From PRS1 sp965250265 (GTDB lineage: Bacteria; Bacteroidota; Bacteroidia; Flavobacteriales; Flavobacteriaceae): a stretch of 64,000 nt of DNA. The notes beneath the pieces are model-generated. The model made no database searches. It worked only from the letters and a program-made list of their open reading frames with translations, and was not told the DNA's origin. This document shows positions 52,648 through 61,617 of the stretch, in pieces (position 1 is the first letter of the stretch; each line of letters starts with the position of its first letter). The stretch lies in assembly GCA_965250265.1 (NCBI GenBank), contig CBDFNO010000015.1, forward strand, positions 372,001 through 436,000, in the 5' to 3' direction. The position numbers were made by a program, and so were the translations under genes.

Positions 52648-54174
52648 ATGCTCAATACAACCAATCCAAACAACTACGAATACACTACAAAACATTTAGA
52701 AATCCACATTTTAGGAGGAATCAAACTCAACAAATTAGAGAGTCTGCGAGTAACGATAAGCATACAAAAACCAAAACAGCATAATATTTTAAGACATAAC
52801 ATCGACCTGTACAATGATAATCAAGTAGAAAAATTTACTCGAAAGATTGCAGAACGTTTAGAAATAGGAACAAGCGTAGCAAGAAGAACATTACAAGAAC
52901 TTACCAAAGAGTTAGAGAACTACAGATTTTTATTGATTGAAGAATACGAGAAACAACACCAACCCTATTTTAAGGAACTTACAGGAACAGAGGAAAAACA
53001 AGCCATTACATTTTTAAAGAAACCCAATTTACTAAAACGAACCAACGAGCTTATTGGAAAGTCTGGAGTAATCGGAGAAGAACACAACAGGCAAACAATG
53101 TATTTAATCTTCACAAGTCGCAAAACAAATAATCCATTGCATTGCATCAGCTTGGGAAGTTCTGGAGTTGGTAAAACACATTTGCAATCAAAAGTATCGG
53201 AACTCATTCCGGAAGAAGATAAAGTAGAAATTACAGTATTATCTGCAAACGCATTTTACTACTTCAATCGCACAGAATTACAACACAAATTAATATTGAT
53301 TGAGGATTTAGATGGTGCAGAATCTGTACTCTATCCATTACGAGAACTGCAATCCAAAAAGCGGATTACAAAAACAGTAGTTCATAAAGACACCAAAGGA
53401 ACAACCAAAACCATACATCTAACGGTTGAAGGCCCTGTAAGTGTTGCAGGTTGTACCACACAAGAAAGTATTTACGAAGATAACTCAAATAGAAACTTCC
53501 TTTTGTACATCGATGAAAGTGAGGAACAAGACCAGAAAATTATGGATTACCAAAGGTTGATTAGTGCAGGAAAAATAAATGATGATGAAGAACACGCATC
53601 GCGTGTTTTATTACAAAATGTGCAACGAACATTAAAACCAATCAAGGTTATCAATCCTTTTGCTGAATATCTGGAACTGCCAAAATCAGTTTTTAAACCA
53701 CGTAGAACCAACTCGCACTATCTGCAATTTATTGAAGCGATTACATTTTACAAACAATGCCAAAGGGAAAAGCTTTACGATAAAGAAACAGGCGAAGAAT
53801 TTATAGAAACCACTATTGAGGATATTGAAGAAGCCAACGAACTTATACAAGAAGTTTTATTGCGAAAAAGTGATTTGCTAAATGGAGCTTGCAGACAATT
53901 TTTTGAGAACCTAAAAGCATACTTGAAAAAGGAAAATCAAACCACATTTACAAACGCTGAAATCCGTAGAGCTTTACGAGTAAATCCAAGCAACCAAAAG
54001 CGATATATGTTACAACTGCAATTAGCGGAACTCATACAAAAAGCCAAAGGAAACAAGCGTAAAGGTTATGTATATGAAATCGTGAACTATGATGATTACG
54101 AAACCACGAACAAGCAAATAAAAGACCTATTGCAGAGCATTATCGATAGGTTAAGAAGTTCAAATAGTTCATAA
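52648..54174 (+). CDS. P-loop ATPase of a mobile element (primase/helicase- or DnaA-like)
   Basis: The protein has 508 residues. An N-terminal helical region (about 55-100: KIAERLEIGTSVARRTLQEL) may bind DNA. A P-loop NTPase domain follows, with Walker A GSSGVGKT at 170-177 and Walker B LILIEDLDG near 215-223. A C-terminal winged-helix-like part (TFTNAEIRRALRVNPSNQKR) precedes the end. I know this type only from Bacteroidota integrative elements, where it precedes paired tyrosine recombinases. A role in opening or loading DNA for recombination or replication is inferred. It is the first gene of a recombinase operon. Confidence 0.7.
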   Translation: MLNTTNPNNYEYTTKHLEIHILGGIKLNKLESLRVTISIQKPKQHNILRHNIDLYNDNQVEKFTRKIAERLEIGTSVARRTLQELTKELENYRFLLIEEYEKQHQPYFKELTGTEEKQAITFLKKPNLLKRTNELIGKSGVIGEEHNRQTMYLIFTSRKTNNPLHCISLGSSGVGKTHLQSKVSELIPEEDKVEITVLSANAFYYFNRTELQHKLILIEDLDGAESVLYPLRELQSKKRITKTVVHKDTKGTTKTIHLTVEGPVSVAGCTTQESIYEDNSNRNFLLYIDESEEQDQKIMDYQRLISAGKINDDEEHASRVLLQNVQRTLKPIKVINPFAEYLELPKSVFKPRRTNSHYLQFIEAITFYKQCQREKLYDKETGEEFIETTIEDIEEANELIQEVLLRKSDLLNGACRQFFENLKAYLKKENQTTFTNAEIRRALRVNPSNQKRYMLQLQLAELIQKAKGNKRKGYVYEIVNYDDYETTNKQIKDLLQSIIDRLRSSNSS

Positions 54175-54264
54175 TAGTTCAATCAGTAAAATGGACTAAT
54201 AGCATATCTGAAAATCAACAACTTAAACAAGTAGTTCACGGAATCCCAAAAAACACATACCGAA

Positions 54265-55200
54265 GTGAAAAAATTAAAGCTACAAAACGAGGTCTTTAAA
54301 ATGTTCGTTATCAATTATAAAGAATGGTTAGATATCTTGGGTTATGCAGAAAGTACAGTCTATCAATTACCAAATCACTTACAGGAGTTTTTTTATTATG
54401 TTGAAAAGCAGAATATCAAAAAGTTAACAGACATCACACCAAAAACCATAAAGGATTATTACAAGGAACTCAAGGAAAGAGCCAACGAACGAACAAGCGG
54501 AAGTTTAAGTAAAAGCTATCTCAACAAACACCAACAAGCCTTAAAAAAGTTCAAGGAATATTTACAAAACCACAACTATAACGATTTCAATGTTCACTTA
54601 AAATCTGAAACCAATCCAACCGAAGAAAAAATAAATATACTCACTCAAGAAGAAGTAAAAGAGTTATTTAAAGCAACAGAATACAGTCATACTGAAAATA
54701 GATTTAAGTTAAGAGACAAAGCCATTTTAACCATTTTATACAGTTGTGGATTACGAAGAAACGAAGCAGTACATCTTGATATTAGCGACATCTATTTTGA
54801 TAAGGAAAGAGTGTTTGTTAGAAAAGGGAAAAATTATAAAGAACGATTTGTACCAATCAACCGAAAGAATGCAGAAATATTAGAAGATTATATCTACGAA
54901 GCTCGACCAGAATTTTATCAAGCCTATTTAAGTGAAGCTTTGTTTATCAATAAGAACGGAACACGAATGTTAGGAATGACTTTTGCTAATCGATTAAAAG
55001 TAATCGTAGAAGCTACCAATAATAAAAACATCGTTGAGAAGCATATTACGTTACATATTTTACGTCATAGTATCGCAACACATCTACTACAACAGGAAGT
55101 GCCATTAGAAAGTATCAAAACCTTTTTAGGACATAGTTCATTGGAATCTACCCAAATCTATACACACTTACTTAAAACACTTGAAAATGAAACCATATAG
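54265..55200 (+). CDS. Tyrosine recombinase with complete catalytic set
   Basis: The protein has 311 residues from a GTG at 54265; an ATG at 54301 is an alternative. The N-terminal SAM-like core-binding domain (about 1-110) is followed by a catalytic domain with Arg I in YSCGLRRNEAVHLD, Lys in RKGKNYKERFVPI, the His-x-x-Arg box HILRHSIATHLL, the LGH box FLGHSSLESTQ and Tyr in IYTHLL. It is XerC/D-like in size and layout. It should cut and rejoin DNA at the element's attachment sites. It overlaps the next recombinase gene by 14 bp, pointing to a fixed stoichiometric pair. Confidence 0.9.
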   Translation: MKKLKLQNEVFKMFVINYKEWLDILGYAESTVYQLPNHLQEFFYYVEKQNIKKLTDITPKTIKDYYKELKERANERTSGSLSKSYLNKHQQALKKFKEYLQNHNYNDFNVHLKSETNPTEEKINILTQEEVKELFKATEYSHTENRFKLRDKAILTILYSCGLRRNEAVHLDISDIYFDKERVFVRKGKNYKERFVPINRKNAEILEDYIYEARPEFYQAYLSEALFINKNGTRMLGMTFANRLKVIVEATNNKNIVEKHITLHILRHSIATHLLQQEVPLESIKTFLGHSSLESTQIYTHLLKTLENETI

Positions 55201-56071
55201 CGAATTTTTAGAACAGCAGAATTATAGTAAAACCACAATCAAAGTTTACACCACGGAAATACAAAGCTTTATAAAATGGTGCAAAAGAAATAGTACAACA
55301 GCAATAGAAATCGATTATAAAAATTGCTTGAAATACATTAGATATCTTACTCGAAAAGGAACAACTAAAAAGACCATCAATCACAGATTAAGAACCGTAA
55401 AAATCTATTTTAATTATTTGATTGATGAAGCTTGTAGAAGTGATAATCCAATAGAGAATACAACTATAAAAGGCGTAAAAAGAACAGTCAATTATAACTT
55501 ACTCGAAGCTGATGAATTAGAGGATTTATATTATAGTTTTGAAACTGATAAATACCAAGAAGAATATCACAAGTACACTTTAAAAAGAGCGAAAGTGATT
55601 TTAGGACTAATCGTTTATCAAGGCTTGAACACAACCGATTTAGGCAACTTAAAAATAGAACATCTGCAACTCTCAAAAGGCAAGATTTATGTTCCAAGCG
55701 CCAAACGAAGTAACGCCAGGGAACTGGAATTAAAACCTTGGCAAATAATGGAGCTTATGGAATATTTAAGCGAAGTTCGGCCAACAATCCAAAATAAACT
55801 ACAGAACCATAGTGAACAGCTTTTTAATACCAATGCAAGGTTTAACTCAATCGTCTATCACATATTTAAAAAGCTGAAAAAGTACAATCAAAAAGTAAAG
55901 AATATAAAGCAGATTAGAGCAAGTGTAATTACAAATTGGTTAGGACAATATAATTTGCGACAAGTTCAATATCTGGCTGGACATCGTTACATCAGCTCAA
56001 CCGAGAGATATTTACAAGATGATTTAGAAAACCTGCACGAAATAGTAAACAACTTCCATCCAATCAGTTAA
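55187..56071 (+). CDS. Second tyrosine recombinase, catalytically degenerate
   Basis: The ATG at 55187 lies inside the end of the first recombinase gene (14-bp overlap). The 294-residue protein has the same two-domain plan. Arg I is replaced: the usual GLR..E position reads YQGLNTTDLGNL. The His-x-x-Arg box reads IKQIRASVITNWL, keeping Arg but losing the first His. The GH box (LAGHRYISSTERY) and probable Tyr remain. It may be a structural or directing partner of the active recombinase, as in multi-recombinase transposons such as Tn554 or RIT elements, rather than an independent enzyme. Confidence 0.85.
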   Translation: MKPYSEFLEQQNYSKTTIKVYTTEIQSFIKWCKRNSTTAIEIDYKNCLKYIRYLTRKGTTKKTINHRLRTVKIYFNYLIDEACRSDNPIENTTIKGVKRTVNYNLLEADELEDLYYSFETDKYQEEYHKYTLKRAKVILGLIVYQGLNTTDLGNLKIEHLQLSKGKIYVPSAKRSNARELELKPWQIMELMEYLSEVRPTIQNKLQNHSEQLFNTNARFNSIVYHIFKKLKKYNQKVKNIKQIRASVITNWLGQYNLRQVQYLAGHRYISSTERYLQDDLENLHEIVNNFHPIS

Positions 56072-56079
56072 AAGAGGTA

Positions 56080-56137
56080 GTCGCAGAATGCGACAACAAG
56101 ATAAAATTGGGTGTCGCAATTTGCGACACCCAATTTT
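56080..56137. promoter_or_regulatory. Paired GTCGCAnnnTGCGAC palindromes, the second within a strong hairpin
   Basis: GTCGCA-GAA-TGCGAC lies at 56080-56094 and GTCGCA-ATT-TGCGAC at 56113-56127, 33 bp apart. The second is the heart of a perfect 16-bp stem (56103-56118 with 56122-56137) followed by an A/T tract. The long stem can end transcription of the recombinase operon. The repetition of the same core in a separate small palindrome is not needed for termination and suggests a protein-binding or recombination site just upstream of the ORF6N gene. Confidence 0.6.
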
Positions 56138-56174
56138 AAAAGTGTTAATTTTACATCGAAATACTAATTAAAAA

Positions 56175-56699
56175 ATGAGTAAAAAAATTACAATTCCAGA
56201 CGAAGTAATCATTAATAAAATATATGTTATTCGAGGGCAAAAGGTAATGTTAGATAGAGATTTAGCAGAACTTTATGATGTTCAAACAAGAAGATTAAAA
56301 GAGCAAGTTAGACGAAATATAAGTCGTTTTCCTCAAGAATTTATGTTTGAACTTACCAAAGAAGAATTAGAAGAATGGAGAACAGAATATGCATCAACTA
56401 ATCGTGATGTTATGGGAATTAGAATTGTTCCTTTTGTTTTTACAGAACACGGAATTTTAATGTTATCAAGCATTTTAAGTAGTGAAAAAGCTGTACAAAT
56501 GAATATCCAAATTATAAAGACTTTTGTTCAATTAAGGAGAATCGCAAATAATTACGAAGGATTGATGGATAAAATACAACAAATGGAATCACAAACTAAT
56601 GAGCAGTTTAGTGAGATTTATGAAGTACTTCAACGTTTGTTATCTAAACCAGAAGAAAAACCTCGAAAAGAAATAGGTTATAAAGCTGATAGAAAATAA
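56175..56699 (+). CDS. ORF6N-domain DNA-binding protein
   Basis: The protein has 174 residues. The N-terminal ORF6N domain is clear (VIRGQKVMLDRDLAELYDVQ, RRNISRFPQEFMFELTKEEL, FVFTEHGILMLSSILSSEKA). A C-terminal coiled coil (YEGLMDKIQQMESQTNEQFS) and a basic tail follow. ORF6N/KilA-N proteins are common in phages and mobile elements and are thought to bind DNA. It is separated from the recombinases by the palindrome pair and lies directly before the hairpin array, so it could bind either. Confidence 0.85.
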   Translation: MSKKITIPDEVIINKIYVIRGQKVMLDRDLAELYDVQTRRLKEQVRRNISRFPQEFMFELTKEELEEWRTEYASTNRDVMGIRIVPFVFTEHGILMLSSILSSEKAVQMNIQIIKTFVQLRRIANNYEGLMDKIQQMESQTNEQFSEIYEVLQRLLSKPEEKPRKEIGYKADRK

Positions 56700-57497
56700 T
56701 CCCCACAAAACAAAACCCAGTTTTATCGTGCCTCAAAATCCTCTGTTTTTTGTTTTGTTCCGCTCGCCAATGCAATGTAAGTTTTTATGCGCCTACGCAC
56801 TTGTAGCACATTGCAATAAAAATGCAAAGAGCTACGCCAAAAAAAATCTAATGCATAAAAACTTACCCCAAGCTATCTTTACATAATTGGCATTATAAGT
56901 TCGCTTCGCACAATTTTTAGACGTTTATATTTTAGCTGTTTAAAAATCGTCGTTATAATGTAAATTATGTAAAATATCCAGCATCACAACCGCACAAATC
57001 CGAACAAAGCAAGAAACTTCAGAACACAAAAGCTGAACGCACTATCGTTTGTCTCATTCCAATAATAGTTGAAAATCCAACGCTTCGCCAACCTCTTTTT
57101 CAACTATTATCGGAACGTTTTACAGCTGATAAAACGTTTTGAAAAGGAACGGAACAGAGGCGGAATAAAGCGTGGAGTTCCGTTCCTTTTTAAAATGACT
57201 TGTTCTTCATAAACTTGCTCAAAAAAGCGTCGGCAGAAAAGCGATAGGAAGTATTTTACATAAAACTGGTTATAACTACGGTTTTGGCGAAGCTCGGATT
57301 TAAGCGACAGTATTATAACCCGTTTTATGTAACATATCGTGGCAAAGGAAGCGGAAGAAATACAGAGGTTTTTGAGGCACGAAAATACTGGATTTTTGAA
57401 GCGTGGAATTAATAGGTAATCTGTATATTAGTAGTCAATAAAAACGTTCTTTTAAATAAATTTTTGGAGATAACCGACTGAAAAATGGGTGTCTGAT
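56700..57497. other. Noncoding hairpin array inside an imperfect inverted repeat
   Basis: About 800 bp without a gene. An outer inverted repeat of 31 bp (56716-56746 with 57362-57392; shared run CGTGCCTCAAAA) encloses at least six hairpins. Stems: 56777-56790/56853-56866 (14 bp perfect); 56881-56898/56953-56970 (16 of 18); 57059-57075/57097-57113 (16 of 17); 57114-57122/57130-57138 (9 bp); 57142-57155/57177-57190 (14 bp perfect); 57256-57275/57313-57332 (19 of 20). Several loops carry CGCTTCGC or its complement GGCGAAGC. This could be a folded single-stranded DNA recombination or replication site, or a structured RNA; I do not recognise it. Confidence 0.7.
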
Positions 57498-57500
57498 TAA

Positions 57501-58310
57501 AAAAAACGCATAAACTACTATCCTTTTGGGCTTGAACATAAAGGCTACAATAATGTGATAACTTCTACCAATCCAGCACAGAATTACAAGTACAATCAAG
57601 GAACGAGTGGTACAAATTTTCAAGGTAAGGAAGGTAAATCTTTTAAAGTAGAACGACAGTTAGAATTGGGTCTTAATCTTGATATGACCAAATTCAGAAT
57701 GTATGATTATGCACTAGGTAGATTTACGAGTATTGACCCGTTAGCTGATGCCAATCCTCAAGAGAGTTGGACTCCCTATCAGTACGCTTACAATAGTCCC
57801 ATTCAGTACAATGACCCGTATGGAGATTGTCCTTGGTGTATTGGAGCTCTTATAGGTGCTGCTGTAGATTATGGGCTTCAAGTTGCTGGTAATCTTGCTG
57901 AAGGAAAAGATTTAGGAGATGCTCTTACCGATATTGATGGAACTTCAATTTTAATTTCAGCAGGTGCAGGAGCTACTGGTGTAGGTTTAATTAGTAAAAT
58001 AAAGAAAACTGTAAAGACGGTTGACAAAGTTGTTAAAGTTACAACAAGAGTAACTCGAGATGGAGGAAAAGGAGCTAAAATTATAAAGAAAAGCGGTAAA
58101 GTAAAAGATGTTACAACGAAAAGAGTTAAACAGTTTGAACCTGCTCCTAAAAATCCGTCAGGTAAACCAAATCAAGTAAATTTCAAAAAAAATCCTAAAC
58201 AAGTTCCGAAAAAATCTAAAGTACTAAAAACAGACCCTAAAAAAAGAACACCTACAAAAAAGGAGATAAAAACTTTAAAAAAGGCTAAAGATTTTGATAA
58301 AACACAATAA
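57501..58310 (+). CDS. Orphan rhs core-plus-toxin tip (copy 2)
   Basis: The frame opens after a TAA at 57498-57500 and reads INYYPFGLEHKGYNNVITST and onward, identical in protein to the end of the first rhs gene. Everything N-terminal of NYYPFGL is missing. Only a GTG (57555) or similar could start it, so it is probably silent unless recombined onto an upstream rhs. The first codons differ from copy 1 only at third positions (aac/aat, cct/ccc). It is followed by the same TAATG-coupled immunity gene. Confidence 0.75.
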   Translation, partial: KKRINYYPFGLEHKGYNNVITSTNPAQNYKYNQGTSGTNFQGKEGKSFKVERQLELGLNLDMTKFRMYDYALGRFTSIDPLADANPQESWTPYQYAYNSPIQYNDPYGDCPWCIGALIGAAVDYGLQVAGNLAEGKDLGDALTDIDGTSILISAGAGATGVGLISKIKKTVKTVDKVVKVTTRVTRDGGKGAKIIKKSGKVKDVTTKRVKQFEPAPKNPSGKPNQVNFKKNPKQVPKKSKVLKTDPKKRTPTKKEIKTLKKAKDFDKTQ

Positions 58311-58798
58311 TGGAAAAGACAAACTATATAATTCTAAATTATTTAAAATTTTTAAATGCAACATCTGAAAGTTTTCAAAACCTCGGTACTATGGTTGAAA
58401 ATTCAGATTATTTAAGAGAGTTACAAAACGATTATTTACAAGCTAACTGGGAGATTCTTGTTGAGTCTATAATTTGTGAGCCAGGAAAAGAATTTCTTGA
58501 AATATACGGGGAAGGTGCTGACTGCAATAGAAACAGTAGTAGAGTTTGTTTTCCTAAAAAGAAGGCTACGCATAAAATTAAGATTAGACCTAAACATTCT
58601 ATAGAAATTTTAGATAGAATTACAGAAGAAATAATTGAAGTAGAAGAATATTTTTTTAACTCTTTTGTTTCTTACTCAAACAAAGATTATAGTATCAAAT
58701 CGCCATTTAACGCAGTTTTAATTGAACACGAAATTGATGATAATTATGTAGTAGTAGAAGTTAATGATGTATTTTTCGAAAAAGTAAAAAAAGATTAA
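58310..58798 (+). CDS. Candidate Rhs immunity protein (copy 2)
   Basis: Identical in protein to the 162-residue acidic product at 50957-51445, again with TAATG coupling to the tip. If expressed from its own or a read-through promoter, an orphan copy would still protect the cell. Confidence 0.6.
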   Translation: MEKTNYIILNYLKFLNATSESFQNLGTMVENSDYLRELQNDYLQANWEILVESIICEPGKEFLEIYGEGADCNRNSSRVCFPKKKATHKIKIRPKHSIEILDRITEEIIEVEEYFFNSFVSYSNKDYSIKSPFNAVLIEHEIDDNYVVVEVNDVFFEKVKKD

Positions 58799-58801
58799 AT
58801 T

Positions 58802-59437
58802 TTGAATAAAATTAAAATATTATCCTTACTATTTTTTTTAACTTTTAGTGTACATAGCCAAGAGTATAATTTTGAAGGTATGTTAGTGTATTCTGTTAAT
58901 TACGAAAGTAAATCTTCTAGGGTTTCAAGTAGTCAACTAAATAATTTAATGGGAACTAAACAATGGTATGCAATTAAGGGTGGTAATTATAAATCTGTGT
59001 TTAATGGGAGCTTTATCAAATTACAGATTTACAGAAATGATGAAAACAGAAATTATAGTTTAACAGCAAAGTCAGATACTTTATACTATGAAGATTATAG
59101 TAAAAATAAGGATAAGGCTTTAAGTTTTGAAATAAATAAAAATCAAGATACCATTATGGGTATTCCTTGTGATTTAATTATAGTTAAGTCAGAAAAGAGT
59201 AAAACGTTATTTTATTTTAACTCCGATTATAAAGTAAACCCAGAATTATTTAAAGGTCATAATTACGGAAATTGGTACTATACAGTATCTAAAACCAAGG
59301 CATTACCTTTAAAAACTGTAACAGAAACAGAGCAATTTAGAATGACAAGCATTGCTACAGAAGTAAAACCAATGCAATTAAAAGATAATGTTTTTGAAAT
59401 TCAAAATAAGGATAAAATAGCACCAGCCTATTGGTAG
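58802..59437 (+). CDS. Secreted GLPGLI-like protein (copy 2)
   Basis: Identical to the 211-residue product at 51449-52084: TTG start, Sec signal, GLPGLI-type mature domain. Confidence 0.6.
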   Translation: MNKIKILSLLFFLTFSVHSQEYNFEGMLVYSVNYESKSSRVSSSQLNNLMGTKQWYAIKGGNYKSVFNGSFIKLQIYRNDENRNYSLTAKSDTLYYEDYSKNKDKALSFEINKNQDTIMGIPCDLIIVKSEKSKTLFYFNSDYKVNPELFKGHNYGNWYYTVSKTKALPLKTVTETEQFRMTSIATEVKPMQLKDNVFEIQNKDKIAPAYW

Positions 59438-59460
59438 TCCCAATTGCAGTATTAAGATTT

Positions 59461-59487
59461 AACCACCTTTAACGAGGTGGTTTTTTT
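59461..59487. terminator. Bidirectional terminator (copy 2)
   Basis: Same 8-bp AACCACCT/AGGTGGTT stem and T-run as at 52108-52134. Confidence 0.8.
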
Positions 59488-59492
59488 ATGCT

Positions 59493-59858
59493 TTAAAGTG
59501 ATGCAACGTTTTTGGAAAAGAAATCCTTGAATTTTTTAGAAGTAAGCATTTTATCAATCATCTTAAAGATAATGGCTCTATCATCGTTATCAAGTTCAGA
59601 AATCAAACGTAATTGTTCATTAGCTTGTTTATCTTCTATAACAACTTCTTTGGGCAAACCATCATTAAGGTTAATCACTTGGTCAACCGTAATATTATAA
59701 AACTCTGCAAGTCGTTGTAACTCTTTTACAGAAATCTCACGATTGCCATTTTCAATTTTATTGTAGTTAGAATAACCAATATCAAGAGCGTTAGCAACCT
59801 CTTTTTGGCGAAGCTCTTTATCTTCTCTTAATTTTTTAATGTTATCAGCTAAACTCAT
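59493..59858 (-). CDS. XRE-family HTH regulator (copy 2)
   Basis: Identical to the 121-residue regulator at 52140-52505. Two copies would double repressor dosage over both recombinase operons. Confidence 0.85.
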   Translation of the reverse strand: MSLADNIKKLREDKELRQKEVANALDIGYSNYNKIENGNREISVKELQRLAEFYNITVDQVINLNDGLPKEVVIEDKQANEQLRLISELDNDDRAIIFKMIDKMLTSKKFKDFFSKNVASL

Positions 59859-59937
59859 ATAAATCTGTATTAGAAGTTGTAAAAGTAGCGAAAAAGGATA
59901 TTATATTAAAATAATAGTGAAATAGTAAATTAATAAT

Positions 59938-59986
59938 ATTCGATAAAAGAAATATAATTGTATTTTTGAAGTATCGAAAATCGAAT
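59938..59986 (+). promoter_or_regulatory. Promoter/operator region (copy 2)
   Basis: Same TATTTTTG element (59961-59968) with TTCGATA and TATCGAA/ATCGAAT repeats as in copy 1. Confidence 0.55.
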
Positions 59987-60000
59987 AAAATAGTTTTACT

Positions 60001-61527
60001 ATGCTCAATACAACCAATCCAAACAACTACGAATACACTACAAAACATTTAGAAATCCACATTTTAGGAGGAATCAAACTCAACAAATTAGAGAGTCTGC
60101 GAGTAACGATAAGCATACAAAAACCAAAACAGCATAATATTTTAAGACATAACATCGACCTGTACAATGATAATCAAGTAGAAAAATTTACTCGAAAGAT
60201 TGCAGAACGTTTAGAAATAGGAACAAGCGTAGCAAGAAGAACATTACAAGAACTTACCAAAGAGTTAGAGAACTACAGATTTTTATTGATTGAAGAATAC
60301 GAGAAACAACACCAACCCTATTTTAAGGAACTTACAGGAACAGAGGAAAAACAAGCCATTACATTTTTAAAGAAACCCAATTTACTAAAACGAACCAACG
60401 AGCTTATTGGAAAGTCTGGAGTAATCGGAGAAGAACACAACAGGCAAACAATGTATTTAATCTTCACAAGTCGCAAAACAAATAATCCATTGCATTGCAT
60501 CAGCTTGGGAAGTTCTGGAGTTGGTAAAACACATTTGCAATCAAAAGTATCGGAACTCATTCCGGAAGAAGATAAAGTAGAAATTACAGTATTATCTGCA
60601 AACGCATTTTACTACTTCAATCGCACAGAATTACAACACAAATTAATATTGATTGAGGATTTAGATGGTGCAGAATCTGTACTCTATCCATTACGAGAAC
60701 TGCAATCCAAAAAGCGGATTACAAAAACAGTAGTTCATAAAGACACCAAAGGAACAACCAAAACCATACATCTAACGGTTGAAGGCCCTGTAAGTGTTGC
60801 AGGTTGTACCACACAAGAAAGTATTTACGAAGATAACTCAAATAGAAACTTCCTTTTGTACATCGATGAAAGTGAGGAACAAGACCAGAAAATTATGGAT
60901 TACCAAAGGTTGATTAGTGCAGGAAAAATAAATGATGATGAAGAACACGCATCGCGTGTTTTATTACAAAATGTGCAACGAACATTAAAACCAATCAAGG
61001 TTATCAATCCTTTTGCTGAATATCTGGAACTGCCAAAATCAGTTTTTAAACCACGTAGAACCAACTCGCACTATCTGCAATTTATTGAAGCGATTACATT
61101 TTACAAACAATGCCAAAGGGAAAAGCTTTACGATAAAGAAACAGGCGAAGAATTTATAGAAACCACTATTGAGGATATTGAAGAAGCCAACGAACTTATA
61201 CAAGAAGTTTTATTGCGAAAAAGTGATTTGCTAAATGGAGCTTGCAGACAATTTTTTGAGAACCTAAAAGCATACTTGAAAAAGGAAAATCAAACCACAT
61301 TTACAAACGCTGAAATCCGTAGAGCTTTACGAGTAAATCCAAGCAACCAAAAGCGATATATGTTACAACTGCAATTAGCGGAACTCATACAAAAAGCCAA
61401 AGGAAACAAGCGTAAAGGTTATGTATATGAAATCGTGAACTATGATGATTACGAAACCACGAACAAGCAAATAAAAGACCTATTGCAGAGCATTATCGAT
61501 AGGTTAAGAAGTTCAAATAGTTCATAA
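60001..61527 (+). CDS. P-loop ATPase of mobile element (copy 2)
   Basis: Identical to the 508-residue product at 52648-54174, with Walker A GSSGVGKT and Walker B intact. Confidence 0.7.
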   Translation: MLNTTNPNNYEYTTKHLEIHILGGIKLNKLESLRVTISIQKPKQHNILRHNIDLYNDNQVEKFTRKIAERLEIGTSVARRTLQELTKELENYRFLLIEEYEKQHQPYFKELTGTEEKQAITFLKKPNLLKRTNELIGKSGVIGEEHNRQTMYLIFTSRKTNNPLHCISLGSSGVGKTHLQSKVSELIPEEDKVEITVLSANAFYYFNRTELQHKLILIEDLDGAESVLYPLRELQSKKRITKTVVHKDTKGTTKTIHLTVEGPVSVAGCTTQESIYEDNSNRNFLLYIDESEEQDQKIMDYQRLISAGKINDDEEHASRVLLQNVQRTLKPIKVINPFAEYLELPKSVFKPRRTNSHYLQFIEAITFYKQCQREKLYDKETGEEFIETTIEDIEEANELIQEVLLRKSDLLNGACRQFFENLKAYLKKENQTTFTNAEIRRALRVNPSNQKRYMLQLQLAELIQKAKGNKRKGYVYEIVNYDDYETTNKQIKDLLQSIIDRLRSSNSS

Positions 61528-61617
61528 TAGTTCAATCAGTAAAATGGACTAATAGCATATCTGAAAATCAACAACTTAAACAAGTAGTTCACGGAATCCC
61601 AAAAAACACATACCGAA

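Larger units (their letters stand above)
50163..57515 (+). repeat. Tandem 7,353-bp rhs-tip/recombinase unit, copy 1
   Basis: This unit reappears from 57516 at a constant offset of 7,353 bp and, as far as I can read, is base-for-base identical from 50172/57525 to the window end; all encoded proteins match exactly. Contents in order: rhs core end and toxin tip, candidate immunity gene, GLPGLI-like gene, XRE gene, ATPase gene, two tyrosine recombinase genes, palindromes, ORF6N gene, hairpin array. The left edge lies in the NYYPFGL codons of the rhs core. Such exact identity means very recent duplication, ongoing exchange, or an assembly artefact from a circular form. Confidence 0.9.

Noticed and set aside
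52492..52695. Minus-strand hydrophobic frame across the XRE/ATPase promoter region
   Set aside because: It overlaps both genes and the promoter-operator repeats, has phage-like hydrophobicity only because the DNA is AT-rich, and recurs solely because the unit is duplicated.
56700..57497. CRISPR array or diversity-generating retroelement repeats
   Set aside because: The hairpins are not regularly spaced direct repeats, no Cas or reverse transcriptase gene is present, and no template/variable repeat pair with A-biased changes is seen.
56700..57497. Classical integron attC array
   Set aside because: No RYYYAAC/GTTRRRY core sites recur at cassette spacing, and neither recombinase shows the integron-integrase insertion as far as I can tell; the hairpins lie next to one another without cassettes between them.
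50163..57515. Plain insertion sequence or composite transposon
   Set aside because: No DDE transposase, terminal inverted repeats at the unit ends or target-site duplication is seen; the edges instead fall in rhs coding sequence.
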